A stretch of DNA of 64,000 nt, taken from positions 298,304 to 362,303 of the forward strand of contig NZ_KB849545.1 of NCBI RefSeq assembly GCF_000368565.1, written 5' to 3'. Positions 17,115 to 27,352 of the stretch are shown in pieces. This stretch comes from Acinetobacter gerneri DSM 14967 = CIP 107464 = MTCC 9824. GTDB lineage: Bacteria; Pseudomonadota; Gammaproteobacteria; Pseudomonadales; Moraxellaceae. Below the pieces are notes generated by a model. It was not told the origin of the DNA and made no database searches. It saw only the letters and a program-made list of their open reading frames with translations. Position numbers and translations under genes: made by a program. Position 1 is the first letter of the stretch. The number at the start of each line of letters is the position of its first letter.

Positions 17115-18023
17115 TTACTCTAAATTAAGAACACGTTTCGGAATCAAACGCTTTTTATCTGAAATTTCCGCCAAACCAAGACATTTTTCACCATCAAAAA
17201 CCAACACTTGAGCTTCAGCAGGATGCTCTATATTGCTTTCCATACCACGTGAAAAATATTCAGCGCGCCCTTCTGGTACTTGGACTTGAGTAAAATGTTC
17301 AACGGGAGAATAAACTGCTAAAAGTAAAGCTTCTCGTTCTTGTTCTGTTAAGCTTTCCAAATACTCAATAGTATATTCAGGAATAATATCAAAATGCCCT
17401 GTTTGGATTCTGTGTAACATTGTTAAATGCCCGCCACAACCCAAAGCCTGTCCAATATCTTCACCCAAAACTCGAATATAAGTTCCTTTCGAACAAGTCA
17501 CATCAAGGGTTATTGAGTTTTCATTAAAATCAAGCAATTGCAAAGCATAAATCGTGATCGGGCGAGCCTCACGTTCAACCTCAATACCTTTACGAGCCAA
17601 TTCATATAATGGTCTGCCTTGTTTTTTCAGGGCAGAATACATCGGTGGAACTTGCTCAATATCACCACGAAACTGTGCTAAAACCTGCTCGATTTTATCT
17701 TTATCGAGTACAGGCACATCTCTTTTTTCGAGTATCTCGCCTTCAACATCACCTGTAGCTGTCGTTTCACCCAGCTTGACAGTGGTTTGATAGCGTTTAG
17801 TCGAATCCAGTAGATAATGTGAAAACTTGGTCGCTTCACCCAAACAAATAGGTAATAAACCACTTGCAAGAGGATCTAGCGCACCAGTATGCCCGGCTTT
17901 ATTTGCTCGATATAACCAACGCACTTTTTGCAAAGCTGCGTTTGAACTCAAACCTAAGGGTTTATTCAACAAAAAAACGCCACTTATGTTGCGGCGCTTA
18001 ATCTTTTGATTTTGGGTAGGCAT
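17115..18023 (-). CDS. truB: tRNA pseudouridine(55) synthase
   Basis: Makes pseudouridine 55 in the T loop of tRNAs. The 302-residue product shows the family's opening [15 protein letters not shown], the catalytic motif [11 protein letters not shown] with Asp50 as nucleophile, and GDVEGEI and [16 protein letters not shown] in the catalytic domain. A PUA-like tail follows. In E. coli truB sits after rbfA; here it is about 25 kb away, next to a TSUP permease, so the usual infB-rbfA-truB link is broken. It is divergent from the lipase chaperone gene. Confidence 0.95.
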   Translation of the reverse strand: MPTQNQKIKRRNISGVFLLNKPLGLSSNAALQKVRWLYRANKAGHTGALDPLASGLLPICLGEATKFSHYLLDSTKRYQTTVKLGETTATGDVEGEILEKRDVPVLDKDKIEQVLAQFRGDIEQVPPMYSALKKQGRPLYELARKGIEVEREARPITIYALQLLDFNENSITLDVTCSKGTYIRVLGEDIGQALGCGGHLTMLHRIQTGHFDIIPEYTIEYLESLTEQEREALLLAVYSPVEHFTQVQVPEGRAEYFSRGMESNIEHPAEAQVLVFDGEKCLGLAEISDKKRLIPKRVLNLE

Positions 18024-18171
18024 GTCAAATATTCAACAGTGTTCTATATTCTAGAGCTGCATTTTACCAAATTTAATCATCAGTTTTTACAATTTTTCTC
18101 TTTGAAAATAGCTTTTAATCACCGATGATTTTGCCATTCAATAAAAATAATAGTTTTAGGAATCATTCAAT

Positions 18172-19200
18172 ATGCAAGGGATGCAAAAAAAATATATCTG
18201 GCTTATTTGCAGTCTAGTGATTGCCAGTATTTTAGCACTAGTTTATTGGTTAAAACCTGATTCATCCACACCCACTCAATCCAATATGCAAAGTAGCCAA
18301 ACTGCAAATATTGAATCATTTAGCACACAAAAAATTTCAGCACAGGCACAATCATTCGCTTCAAAAAGTCAGCAAGACACTCAGGTCAACTGTCAAATTC
18401 GATCTGATGCATCCAAGCACTTAATCGTCAATGAACAAACCAAAGATTGTTTTGAATATTTCCTCACCCAATATGGCGAGAAAAATATTGAACAAATCAA
18501 AGCCGATTTTTTAAAATTTGTTCAATCCAATTATGAAAATCCCTTAAATGCTGAGCTTGATGATCTTTGGCAACGTTATCTCAAATACCGTAATGATCTA
18601 GGTCATTTACAAGCGAGCCAAGTCGAGCAAAATGATGCACTGTACTACCGAAAAATATTTAGCAAAATAAACGATTTAAAGAAGAAATATTTTTCAGCTG
18701 TCGAAATTGCGGGGCTCTTTGGTAATGAGGATCTCTATAACAATTACACACTCAATCGCATGGATATTTTGGCTGACAAAAATCTAAATGCAGCAGAAAA
18801 AGCCAGTAAACTCAAACAGCTTTCGGATGGATTACCACAAGATTGGCAAGAGAATTTAAAACAAATCAATCAACTCGATGACTTAAGAAAATTAACCGCA
18901 GAACTCAAAGCTAAAGGTGCCTCGGCACAAGAGATTCACGATATGCGTACTCAACTTATTGGACCTGAGGCAACACAACGCTTCGAAAATTTAGACGCAC
19001 AGCGCAGTGATTGGTCAAACCGTGTCAATCAATTTTTATCAGCACGAGATAACATTATGCAAAGTAGTATGAGTGATTCAGCTAAACAAAGTGCGATCAG
19101 TCAACTTCGCAATCAACAATTTAACCCACAAGAATCTTTACGGATCCAAACTTTTGAAAATGTTCACGATCAAGGAGGAAAATTACCGTTTGCTCAATAA
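18172..19200 (+). CDS. lifO: Lipase-specific foldase (lipase chaperone)
   Basis: A membrane-anchored periplasmic chaperone that folds the lipase encoded just downstream before type II secretion. The 342-residue product has one N-terminal membrane segment (about residues 9-26), a Gln/Ser-rich linker, then the helical foldase domain. The motif DCFEYFLTQYGE corresponds to the conserved R-x-x-F-D-Y/F-x-L-S-x-x-G-E core of the family. Chaperone before lipase is the Acinetobacter order; Pseudomonas and Burkholderia place it after. A 128-bp gap separates it from lipA, so lipA may also have its own signal, but one transcript is likely. Confidence 0.9.
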   Translation: MQGMQKKYIWLICSLVIASILALVYWLKPDSSTPTQSNMQSSQTANIESFSTQKISAQAQSFASKSQQDTQVNCQIRSDASKHLIVNEQTKDCFEYFLTQYGEKNIEQIKADFLKFVQSNYENPLNAELDDLWQRYLKYRNDLGHLQASQVEQNDALYYRKIFSKINDLKKKYFSAVEIAGLFGNEDLYNNYTLNRMDILADKNLNAAEKASKLKQLSDGLPQDWQENLKQINQLDDLRKLTAELKAKGASAQEIHDMRTQLIGPEATQRFENLDAQRSDWSNRVNQFLSARDNIMQSSMSDSAKQSAISQLRNQQFNPQESLRIQTFENVHDQGGKLPFAQ

Positions 19201-19328
19201 GCTGTTTTAAATGGTATTTTAAAATCCCGATAAAAAGGGAAATCACCTTTAAAACAAAGATATAAAATATAATCACTTACAGAAATAACTGTAAAACACA
19301 CATCGAAAAACAAAAAGAGTAATCCAGT

Positions 19329-20300
19329 ATGAAAAAGAAAATCAGTTTACTAGGGCTAAGTTTAATCTGCGGATTAACGGCTATAAATGCACAAGCATCA
19401 GGGCTCCAGAAAGTCAACGCAAGCTATGTCAGTTCAGACTATGCAAAAACCAAATATCCGATCGTGTTTAACCACGGAATGTTTGGTTTTTCTCGCTTGG
19501 GTACATCAAGTCTGGGGGTCGATTATTTTTACCAAGTGCTCCCAGATCTCGCTCGTAACGGAGCAAATGTTTATGCGACGCAGGTTTCCCCTCTTGAATC
19601 AACTGAGGTTCGAGGCGAACAACTTTTACAACAAGTCGACGAAGTATTGGCTTTAACTGGTGCTCCAAAAGTCAATCTCATCGGTCACAGTCATGGTGGA
19701 CCCACGATTCGCTATATTGAAATCGTTGCACCAAACAAAGTTGCATCCTTGACTGCTGTCGCAGGAACAATCAAAGGTTCAAAAGTTGCAGATGATATTT
19801 TAAATAACAAAGCTGCCAACCTAGTATTGACCATTGTTGGACAATATCTGGTTGCACCTTTGGAAACACTTTTAGAAGGCAATCCAAATCTGCCAAACAA
19901 CTTAAATCGTTCATTGCAAAGTATTAGTGAAAAAGGTTCGACAGAATTTAATGCGAAATATCCGAGTGCAGCAATTCCAACCGATTGCGGTAATGGACAA
20001 AAAGTAACAAGTAACGGGGTTTATCATTATTCTTGGACGGGAACAGCACAAATTACCAATATATTAGATATTGCTGATTCGGCGATTTCCCAACTTGCGC
20101 CATTATCTTATAAAAACTCTGATAATGATGGCTTAGTGAGTCGTTGCAATACTCATCTTGGACAAGTGATTCGTGATAATTATTATCAAAGCCACTTAGA
20201 TGAAGTGAACCAAGTTTTAGGACTAAAAGGATTATTTGCACCCAATCCAGTCGATTTGTTCCGTCAACATGCCAACCGCTTAAAACTTGAGGGCTTATAA
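19329..20300 (+). CDS. lipA: Secreted triacylglycerol lipase (family I)
   Basis: Hydrolyses long-chain triacylglycerols outside the cell. The 323-residue precursor has a Sec signal peptide ending near AQA at residue 23. Mature features of lipase family I are clear: YPIVFNHGMFGF as oxyanion region, nucleophile elbow GHSHGG with Ser121, catalytic Asp in NSDNDGLVS, and catalytic His in SHLDEVNQ. Two cysteines (PTDCGNG and VSRCNTHLG) are placed for the structural disulphide, and nearby acidic residues fit the calcium site. Export by the type II secretion system is expected, but those genes are not in the window. It is paired with its foldase upstream. Confidence 0.93.
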   Translation: MKKKISLLGLSLICGLTAINAQASGLQKVNASYVSSDYAKTKYPIVFNHGMFGFSRLGTSSLGVDYFYQVLPDLARNGANVYATQVSPLESTEVRGEQLLQQVDEVLALTGAPKVNLIGHSHGGPTIRYIEIVAPNKVASLTAVAGTIKGSKVADDILNNKAANLVLTIVGQYLVAPLETLLEGNPNLPNNLNRSLQSISEKGSTEFNAKYPSAAIPTDCGNGQKVTSNGVYHYSWTGTAQITNILDIADSAISQLAPLSYKNSDNDGLVSRCNTHLGQVIRDNYYQSHLDEVNQVLGLKGLFAPNPVDLFRQHANRLKLEGL

Positions 20301-20324
20301 TCTCAAATACTTTTATATTTGCAC

Positions 20325-20355
20325 AAAAAAATGCGCTAAAAAGCGCATTTTTTTT
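20325..20355. terminator. Terminator between lipA and rplS
   Basis: AAAAAATGCGCT / AGCGCATTTTTT stem with T-runs on both strands, between convergent genes. Confidence 0.85.
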
Positions 20356-20373
20356 AAATCACTACAACTCGAA

Positions 20374-20748
20374 TTAAGCTTGAGCTTTACGAGCTGGTAA
20401 TTTTTCACGAATACGTGCAGCTTTACCAGACAATTCGCGTAGGTAGTAAAGTTTAGCACGACGAACGTCACCACGACGTTTCACTTCGATTTTAGCAACG
20501 ATTGGTGAATGTGTTTGGAAAACACGTTCAACACCAACACCGCTAGAAATTTTACGTACAGTGAAAGCAGAGTTCAAACCACGGTTTTTCTTCGCGATTA
20601 CAACACCTTCAAATGCTTGAAGACGCTCACGGTCACCCTCTTTTACTTTAACTTGAACAATTACTGTATCACCTGGTGCAAAAGCAGGAATATCAGATTT
20701 TAACTGTGCATTTTCAACAGCTTGAACTAAAGGATGTTTACCACTCAT
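20374..20748 (-). CDS. rplS: 50S ribosomal protein L19
   Basis: Large-subunit protein located at the interface with the small subunit. The 124-residue product shows [36 protein letters not shown] and the basic [16 protein letters not shown] segment typical of L19. The ATG at 20748 is preferred over one five codons upstream because GGAG stands at the right distance before it. It is last in the operon rpsP-rimM-trmD-rplS. Confidence 0.97.
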   Translation of the reverse strand: MSGKHPLVQAVENAQLKSDIPAFAPGDTVIVQVKVKEGDRERLQAFEGVVIAKKNRGLNSAFTVRKISSGVGVERVFQTHSPIVAKIEVKRRGDVRRAKLYYLRELSGKAARIREKLPARKAQA

Positions 20749-20891
20749 TGAGGGAATCTCCATGTGCGGGACAGAAGAGGTCTGTGCTACCGCTGGGGAT
20801 AGAGGCTAAATCGCATATCGACCCGTTTATCTTTCCCTTTATTGCCGAAAACTCGAATCAATAAAGAGCCTGAAATGAATACTTAAATAGT

Positions 20892-21632
20892 TTAAGTATC
20901 TAAATTTTTTAGCCATTTCTTTTGCTGCTTGGTCAACTCAACTTTTTCTACCAACTCAGGTCGGCGTTCTAAAGTTCGTTGATAACGCTGCAAAAACCGC
21001 CATTTTTCAATATTGGCATGATGTCCCGATTTTAAGACTTCAGGAACATCCAAACCTTCAAAATGGTCTGGCTTGGTATATTGTGGGCAATCTAACAGAC
21101 CATCCACAAATGAATCTTGCACGGCGGATTGTTCATCTGACATCACATTCGGAAGTCTCCGAATAATACTATCCAATAAGACCATCGCAGGAAGTTCTCC
21201 ACCTGATAAAACGTAATCTCCAATTGACCATTCTTGATCAACATATTTTTGGATCAAACGCTCATCAACCCCTTCATAACGACCACAAAGTACAATCAAT
21301 CCATCATATTGGACAAATGCTTGTACTGCGGGTTCATTTAAGGTTTTTCCTTGAGGTGACATATACACCACAGGAGCATGAACACAACCTGCTTGCGCTG
21401 CAAGCTCTTTGGCATGGTTGATTGCTTTGCTTAACGGCTCTGCCATCATCACCATGCCCGGACCACCACCAAATGGACGTTCATCCACTCTTTTATAGTT
21501 GCCCGTCGCAAAATCTCGTGGATTGATACAAGTGACTTGTACAATGTCACGCTTTTCCGCGCGTCCGCTAATCCCGTAGGCTTTGATCGCTTCAAACATT
21601 TCAGGAAAAAGCGTAATGACTGCAAAAAACAT
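20892..21632 (-). CDS. trmD: tRNA (guanine-N1)-methyltransferase
   Basis: Methylates G37 next to the anticodon of certain tRNAs and so prevents frameshifting. The 246-residue SPOUT-fold enzyme shows [23 protein letters not shown], the knot region [13 protein letters not shown] and the binding segment [15 protein letters not shown]. It is the third gene of the rpsP operon, with 42 bases after rimM. Confidence 0.96.
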   Translation of the reverse strand: MFFAVITLFPEMFEAIKAYGISGRAEKRDIVQVTCINPRDFATGNYKRVDERPFGGGPGMVMMAEPLSKAINHAKELAAQAGCVHAPVVYMSPQGKTLNEPAVQAFVQYDGLIVLCGRYEGVDERLIQKYVDQEWSIGDYVLSGGELPAMVLLDSIIRRLPNVMSDEQSAVQDSFVDGLLDCPQYTKPDHFEGLDVPEVLKSGHHANIEKWRFLQRYQRTLERRPELVEKVELTKQQKKWLKNLDT

Positions 21633-21674
21633 CGCAGACTCCTCTATTTTCCCGCTGCGTTAATCCAAAAAGGA

Positions 21675-22223
21675 TTAATAATCTACGCCCCAATTTACGT
21701 AAATACGACCAGCTTCAAGATCAACGCGCTGTACCACATCTTTATGCCATGGAATCATACGCTCTTCGCCATCGATGCTATCGCTCGTTGCACGAACGAC
21801 CATGACATCATTAGCACCTGTCTCAAACAGTTCATGGATTTGACCGAGATTAACTTCTTGTTCATCTTCATTTAAGCCTAACACTGTTAAGCCTTTTAAA
21901 TCTGACCAGTAAAACTCATCCACGTCTGCCTTAGGCAGTTGAGCTTTTGAAATCCAAATATTAGCACCAACTAAGTTATCCGCTGCAGTACGATCACTCA
22001 CACCTTTAAGCGCAACAACCAAGCCTTTGCCATGTGGTTTCCAGCGTTTCACATCTACAATTTGCCAACCTGCTTTGGTCTCAATGTACCAAGGCAAGTA
22101 GTCAAATATATTGCTCATAGGTTCTGTATTGGAATAGACCCAGAGCCACCCATTTAATCCATATGCTGAACGTAACTGTCCAATCTGAATACGATCTTCG
22201 GGTACATTCTGTGTTGGTGTCAT
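21675..22223 (-). CDS. rimM: Ribosome maturation factor RimM
   Basis: A 30S assembly factor that binds S19 and helps mature the 16S head domain. The 182-residue protein has an N-terminal RimM barrel (IQIGQLRSAYGLNGWLWVYS) and a C-terminal PRC-barrel-like domain (EFYWSDLKGLTVLG, MIPWHKDVVQRVD). It is the second gene of the operon, 28 bases after rpsP. Confidence 0.95.
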   Translation of the reverse strand: MTPTQNVPEDRIQIGQLRSAYGLNGWLWVYSNTEPMSNIFDYLPWYIETKAGWQIVDVKRWKPHGKGLVVALKGVSDRTAADNLVGANIWISKAQLPKADVDEFYWSDLKGLTVLGLNEDEQEVNLGQIHELFETGANDVMVVRATSDSIDGEERMIPWHKDVVQRVDLEAGRIYVNWGVDY

Positions 22224-22251
22224 GGGCTACCTACGCTAATTAAATCAATAA

Positions 22252-22509
22252 TTAAGCAGTAGCTGCAGCTTTTTTAGCTTGAGCAGCTAAAGAAGCAACA
22301 CGTTCAGACGGTTGAGCGCCTTGAGCAACCCAATGAGCAAAACGATCAGCATCTAAACGAAGTTTTTCTGCTTGACCTTTAGCTGTAGGGTTAAAGAAAC
22401 CAATACGTTCGATGAAACGACCGTCACGCGCATTGCGGCTATCAGTTACGATAACTTGATAGAACGGACGTTTTTTAGCACCACCGCGTGCTAGACGAAT
22501 TACGACCAT
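22252..22509 (-). CDS. rpsP: 30S ribosomal protein S16
   Basis: An 85-residue small-subunit protein starting [19 protein letters not shown], the standard S16 opening, with [19 protein letters not shown] following. It is the first gene of the rpsP-rimM-trmD-rplS operon; AAGG lies before its ATG. The Ala/Lys-rich C-terminus is usual. Confidence 0.97.
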   Translation of the reverse strand: MVVIRLARGGAKKRPFYQVIVTDSRNARDGRFIERIGFFNPTAKGQAEKLRLDADRFAHWVAQGAQPSERVASLAAQAKKAAATA

Positions 22510-22594
22510 GATACAACCTTATAGTTTTTACGGATTATCCTTGTACCGACCATCGATACAGCTCAAACCCCTTTCATAGAGGGCAGTATTTTAC

Positions 22595-22622
22595 GTTATC
22601 TTTGCTATGAAAGAAAGATCAA
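22595..22622 (-). promoter_or_regulatory. Candidate promoter of the rpsP operon
   Basis: On the minus strand TTGATC (22622-22617) and GATAAC (22600-22595) are 16 bases apart and sit about 90 bases before the rpsP start. Both hexamers are imperfect. Confidence 0.35.
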
Positions 22623-22654
22623 AATTTAAGTTATCTGTATTTTGGATTTTAAAT

Positions 22655-23107
22655 TTATTTACCGTCCCAGTTTGAGGTCGTTGTGAGGGTGCAAAGACGA
22701 TTTTCAGCCCAACATTTTTGACCTTTACTATTCATCAACAAACTTCCATCTTTGGCTTGGGTCGTACCTGCGATCGGTGTTGCGATCAATTGCCAACTTT
22801 CGCTATTGAGCTGGTTATTTTCATCTAAAGGAGATAGGCTCAAAGTATACAAAGCTGTACCGCGCACAGGATAACGGCTTTGCAGATCAAAGTCTGAAGC
22901 TTGAGCTCCGATCACACTAAAATGTGCAACTTTATAACGTTGAATATTGTGGACGATATCTTGCATGGTCACTTTCATTTCCACACGCTTGGTTTTTCTG
23001 ACCTGATTTTGATAAGACGGATAGGCAATCGCAAGTAATATGCTGATGATACAAATCACAATCATCACTTCTATTAAATTAAAGCCAGTGCATTTATTAC
23101 TTACCAT
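22655..23107 (-). CDS. comF: Type IV pilin-like protein (ComF/PilE type)
   Basis: A 150-residue prepilin with leader MVSNKCTG, cleavage before F, and then NLIEVMIV with the +5 glutamate followed by a hydrophobic helix. The C-terminal half is polar with cysteines near the end (QKCWAENRLCTL). Pilin-like proteins at this position, last in the fimU-to-comF operon, are required for DNA uptake in A. baylyi, where they are called ComE and ComF. I chose the ATG at 23107: it overlaps the previous stop in ATGGTAA, giving tight translational coupling. PilD, encoded at 53583, should process it. Its expression may suffer from the IS in pilW upstream. Confidence 0.85.
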   Translation of the reverse strand: MVSNKCTGFNLIEVMIVICIISILLAIAYPSYQNQVRKTKRVEMKVTMQDIVHNIQRYKVAHFSVIGAQASDFDLQSRYPVRGTALYTLSLSPLDENNQLNSESWQLIATPIAGTTQAKDGSLLMNSKGQKCWAENRLCTLTTTSNWDGK

Positions 23108-23556
23108 GGCTCGCTCCCTGCTCCGCAATTTGAAAAGCTAAGCTCAGTTGCATCTAGGTTTTTGCACTTTATACCCGTACTGGTCATGAGAAATTTATAA
23201 TTTCTAATATCATCAGTACTGGCTTTAATCACCCAATTGCGCCCGATCGCACCTTGATCTGTAAGTTTTTTGGAAACATCATCTCCATCAACGATGCTCA
23301 AATCGTACTTTTGTTTGGCAACTTGGATAATTTCATTTTCTGTATAGTTAAAACCTTGATAATTAAAATTTCGCGCCTTATGTCGATCCAGTTGCAAAGC
23401 GATATCCTGCACAGCCTGTTCAGCTTTAGATGCCCATGATTTACGGATAAAGTACTGATAAGACGGGATAGCAATCGTCAGTAAAATACTCATCATCACG
23501 ATTACGATCATTAACTCAATAAGCGTAAAACCTTTGTTTGAAAATAATATTTTCAT
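23101..23556 (-). CDS. comE: Type IV pilin-like protein (ComE/PilE type)
   Basis: A 151-residue prepilin: short leader ending in KG, then FTLIELMIVIVMMSILL with Glu at +5. The mature domain has a cysteine pair near the C-terminus (GIKCKNLDA and SNCGAG), fitting a small disulphide loop. It stands between pilY1 (9 bases upstream) and comF (7-base overlap). By position it is the ComE equivalent of A. baylyi, a minor pilin for DNA uptake; a role in priming pilus assembly is also possible. Confidence 0.85.
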   Translation of the reverse strand: MKILFSNKGFTLIELMIVIVMMSILLTIAIPSYQYFIRKSWASKAEQAVQDIALQLDRHKARNFNYQGFNYTENEIIQVAKQKYDLSIVDGDDVSKKLTDQGAIGRNWVIKASTDDIRNYKFLMTSTGIKCKNLDATELSFSNCGAGSEPW

Positions 23557-23565
23557 GACTTCACC

Positions 23566-26500
23566 TTATTGAGTGCGCTCATACCAACGCAGTACCCGAA
23601 CCTTTAAAGCGGTTTTAGGTGAATCAGTCCAAATCGAATTTTTTGTCGATATGTCCGTATTTGTCACTAAACTTCGACTTAGAGCATCCTCAGCTAATGG
23701 ACCAACGCTTCCGCCAACCATTCCCGAACCCAAACTGAGTCGATAATCACTCGCAGCACCTGAACCACACTGCCCAAATGGCATACAAAACAGAGTCATA
23801 AAACTACCGCCTGCGACCCCAGCGCCGCATTGATCTGTCGTTCCAGAAGCACTGGCATCAAATGTATTCACATACATCCGATAATTCATCACAATTGGAC
23901 TATCAGTGACTTTTTCAGTCTGAATACGACTCTTTTTGAATGGGTAATACCAACCCGCATTATTTTCAAAGGTTGAATAGACTGAGTTTTTTGAAAAGCG
24001 ATTGTTATCATCTAAAAGATATAGATAGGCATTTGAATCATTCAGCCCACGAATTGAAATATCATGACTAAGCAACTGATCATTTTGATTTTTATAATTA
24101 TTATCAACAACATCAAATAAGTCTGATCGCACGACATCTTTATCATAAATGTTGTAGATTGCATCATCTAAATAACTAGAATCACTCGCATAATCCGCCA
24201 ATGGTTTACTACGATTTCCACTTCCGATTGAAATCACTGCCACAATTTTGCCATTTTCACTATAGGTCGAAAATGCAGGAGCTTCATAAAACCGTGGACT
24301 ATTTGCAGATTTATTTAAATTTAAAAGCCGGACTGGTTTTTTGGAAAATAAATTCGCATTATTTTTTCCTGCTGTATTGTTCAGATCAACTCGCCAGACT
24401 TGCCCTCCCAAATCTCCAAAATATAAATGATCGACCAAACCATCGGCATTACGATCCACTGTCTTGATTTGGCTCACCACACTATATTTTAGATCTTCAT
24501 GATAGCTGCTCAAATTACTTGCGACATTTGCACTGGCAGTCCAGAGCAATTCACCTGTTTCAGCATCAAACATATATACACCAGCGCCGATTTTTGAACG
24601 CTGCTGATAGTCTTCATATTCATAGCCTTTATATTTATCAGTCGCATTTTTACTGGCATCAGTTCCGTCACCTTCAGCATCATAACCACCGCCTACAAAC
24701 ATCACTCGTTTTTTATAACCTTTCCAGTTAACCCACGCGATGGTGGGTTTTGACCAACTTTGCCCCATACAGCCGATTAAATTTGAACTTGAACATGACC
24801 CTTTTGGAATGATTTGAAATTTGAGTTTCGGTGCATCGATATCAGATAGATCAAGTGCATAGTAACTTTTACCTCCCATGCGTAGACCACCATAGAGGAC
24901 TTGACGACCTTCTTGTTCGTATAAACCTTTACCCACAGTAACGGCATCATTTGGAGCTAAAACATATTCTGTATCTGCAACCCACGGCGCATCAACGCCA
25001 TAAAATAAATGACTCACGCCGCCCGAACTCAACTCAGGACGTACAAAAGCCAGTTTTTGGTTCTCGACCATTTCATTTGGCACAAAAGCTAATTTTTCGA
25101 CACCGCTATCCGCATCAACCACATGCAGTAGACCTTGAGTTGTGCCAAACACCACGTAGTTTTGACGGTTGGAATAAACTGAATCTTTAACTTTGGCATA
25201 ATTGGTGATCAATAAAGGTGAAGAATGCATCACTGCACCTATCTGTCGAAGTTCACTGGCTTGCTGCAACGTGGTTTTATTTATGTTTTCCGGGTGAGTT
25301 GCATCAACATCAAAGCCAAGTAAAGAAACAAAATAACCTCGACTTGGATCTTGGTTATTGCTGTCAATCAAGTCTGATAAAGACAATTTAACCAGACGAT
25401 TACCGTTATAATTGTCAGATGACTTGGTAATATCTCGATTGCTATACAGGATACGATTTGCAGTTGAATCAGATCGATAACCTAAAGCCAATTTATCAAC
25501 AACGCCCCCCAATAAACTACTCGGTCTTTGATCTTGGCTCGCAACTGAGCTCAATGCCCATAAATCATGAGCGCTATCTAAACTGCCAATACTATTTAAA
25601 TTATATTTTTTTAGATTGCCAAGCCAAAGTTGATAAACATCATTGGGTTTGGGTTGAAACTGCGGATAATAAGATACGTTTTCCAATTTGGTTTGATTGA
25701 GTGGGTCATTTGCGATCGTAACTTTACCCGTGGTTAAAGGTTTTACTTCCGTATTTAGCTCTCCCAAAAAGCTATTTACACTATCCACAATATCTTGAGA
25801 ATTTGAACCCGAATACCAACCGCCTTGACCATATATACCCCAAAGAAAGGTATTTTTAATATTTTCATTTAAATTGCTAATAGAGTTTATTTTATTAATA
25901 TTTTGTCGAATTGTTTCTGTTTCATTTTTTGTCCCATCAATATTTCTCACAACATCATAAGCCAAATTATTGGTCACTTGAAAACTACGTCCAAAACCGA
26001 CGACTGCTGTTTTTATAGCTAAACCTGTGGGGTTTGTTTGATTACTACTCGTAGTCCCGTTGATATTTTTCCCCAACAAAAGCTGAGACATATCACTGAT
26101 ACAAGACCAACCTGTAATACCTCCAGTTTCCTTAAATAATGTACCTGAACATGATAAAGCCGAAGCATAAGAATTGCCTAAAGCCTGTCTCATTAACGAG
26201 CCAGCAAAATGGCTACTAGAACTATTCGGCAGACCATCAGTTAATACATAAATCCCTTGCCCACTACACTCTTTCTGTCCACTTTCCACAATTCCAGTAA
26301 GTGGCGAATAATATGAGGTAGGACTGGTCTTTTTTGCATCTAATGCAGAATAGCTAAATCCACTATAACCATTTGTTGAAATTTGAGAATAAAACGTTCC
26401 TTTATAACCTGCATCTGGTCCTTCTACATTCGCTGTTCCAGGAGTTAAACCCTGCACCATTGATGAAGCGTAACCCGCATAATTTATCCCCCAATCGGCA

Positions 26501-27339
26501 CAACTTGTACCATTCCACTGCACACAAATATGGTAATTCGAATTATTATTTTGCACGAACGTATATGGATAGCTTTTTTGATCCACAGAATCAATTGTGG
26601 TTGTTCCCAATAAATATGATGCAACTTCAGCATAAGCATTTGCGGTAGGTGTACCACCACTCACACTCATGCTTGCAATTGCATTCAATAATGCTTGTCT
26701 TTGGCTGAGTACCCCACTCAATTTTTCACTTAGCGCCCTTGCAGGTATAACAATATGTCCTGTACGACCATTGCCATTACTCGAAAAAACAGCTAAACCA
26801 ATAAATTTATCTTCGGAAATCTCGCTTACGCCCTTCGCACTATTTCCCTGTAATAAATCAAATAACCCATCTTTTAATTTAGTTATTCGATCATAACAAC
26901 GATATCCACCTGAGACTTGTTCACAATTGTTCTTTACCAAAGTATTAGAAGAAGCACTTGCAGTAGTGACATAGCAAAAATTCCTCGAATATGATGGCGA
27001 GGTCGTTGAAGCAATAAAATAAGCGGTATTATTTTGAAATGACGACAGTCCCAACCCATTGATTGGTGATGTTGTTTGCGATGCTGTGCCACAACTGGTT
27101 AACCCATAATCATCAGAATAACTCGAACCACTGGCTGTTAAAGCTGAACCCATACTCCCAGATAAATCAAGCATCAACATCAAGGTCGTACGAGCTGCAC
27201 TTGCAGATTTATAAATTTCAATATCGCTGGCATCAACGCTTGTAGACATTCCCCCTGTATAAGAAATAATGGCTGAAATGCAGACTGCCAAATATCTTCT
27301 TTTAGCATGATGACTATTCTTTTTTATTAGATTATTCAC
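23566..27339 (-). CDS. pilY1: PilY1/ComC pilus tip adhesin and assembly factor
   Basis: A 1257-residue secreted protein that caps or promotes type IV pili and is needed for DNA uptake in A. baylyi (ComC). The N-terminus has a signal-like hydrophobic stretch, then a von Willebrand A-type domain whose metal site reads DLSGSM (Asp58, Ser60, Ser62). The C-terminal half is a PilY1 beta-propeller domain (YVVFGTTQGLLHVVDADSG) with an EF-hand-like calcium loop DRNADGLVD at 962-970, the site that controls pilus extension and retraction in Pseudomonas. Several cysteines could form disulphides. It starts 13 bases after pilX and is followed closely by comE, so it depends on the same operon promoter, upstream of the IS in pilW. 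Confidence 0.93.
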   Translation of the reverse strand: MNNLIKKNSHHAKRRYLAVCISAIISYTGGMSTSVDASDIEIYKSASAARTTLMLMLDLSGSMGSALTASGSSYSDDYGLTSCGTASQTTSPINGLGLSSFQNNTAYFIASTTSPSYSRNFCYVTTASASSNTLVKNNCEQVSGGYRCYDRITKLKDGLFDLLQGNSAKGVSEISEDKFIGLAVFSSNGNGRTGHIVIPARALSEKLSGVLSQRQALLNAIASMSVSGGTPTANAYAEVASYLLGTTTIDSVDQKSYPYTFVQNNNSNYHICVQWNGTSCADWGINYAGYASSMVQGLTPGTANVEGPDAGYKGTFYSQISTNGYSGFSYSALDAKKTSPTSYYSPLTGIVESGQKECSGQGIYVLTDGLPNSSSSHFAGSLMRQALGNSYASALSCSGTLFKETGGITGWSCISDMSQLLLGKNINGTTSSNQTNPTGLAIKTAVVGFGRSFQVTNNLAYDVVRNIDGTKNETETIRQNINKINSISNLNENIKNTFLWGIYGQGGWYSGSNSQDIVDSVNSFLGELNTEVKPLTTGKVTIANDPLNQTKLENVSYYPQFQPKPNDVYQLWLGNLKKYNLNSIGSLDSAHDLWALSSVASQDQRPSSLLGGVVDKLALGYRSDSTANRILYSNRDITKSSDNYNGNRLVKLSLSDLIDSNNQDPSRGYFVSLLGFDVDATHPENINKTTLQQASELRQIGAVMHSSPLLITNYAKVKDSVYSNRQNYVVFGTTQGLLHVVDADSGVEKLAFVPNEMVENQKLAFVRPELSSGGVSHLFYGVDAPWVADTEYVLAPNDAVTVGKGLYEQEGRQVLYGGLRMGGKSYYALDLSDIDAPKLKFQIIPKGSCSSSNLIGCMGQSWSKPTIAWVNWKGYKKRVMFVGGGYDAEGDGTDASKNATDKYKGYEYEDYQQRSKIGAGVYMFDAETGELLWTASANVASNLSSYHEDLKYSVVSQIKTVDRNADGLVDHLYFGDLGGQVWRVDLNNTAGKNNANLFSKKPVRLLNLNKSANSPRFYEAPAFSTYSENGKIVAVISIGSGNRSKPLADYASDSSYLDDAIYNIYDKDVVRSDLFDVVDNNYKNQNDQLLSHDISIRGLNDSNAYLYLLDDNNRFSKNSVYSTFENNAGWYYPFKKSRIQTEKVTDSPIVMNYRMYVNTFDASASGTTDQCGAGVAGGSFMTLFCMPFGQCGSGAASDYRLSLGSGMVGGSVGPLAEDALSRSLVTNTDISTKNSIWTDSPKTALKVRVLRWYERTQ

Positions 27340-27352
27340 TATATTAGCCCCA

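Noticed and set aside
23566-27339. Numerous plus-strand open frames opposite pilY1
   Set aside because: They are shadows of a clearly coding 1257-residue gene; none has a ribosome site or a recognisable domain.
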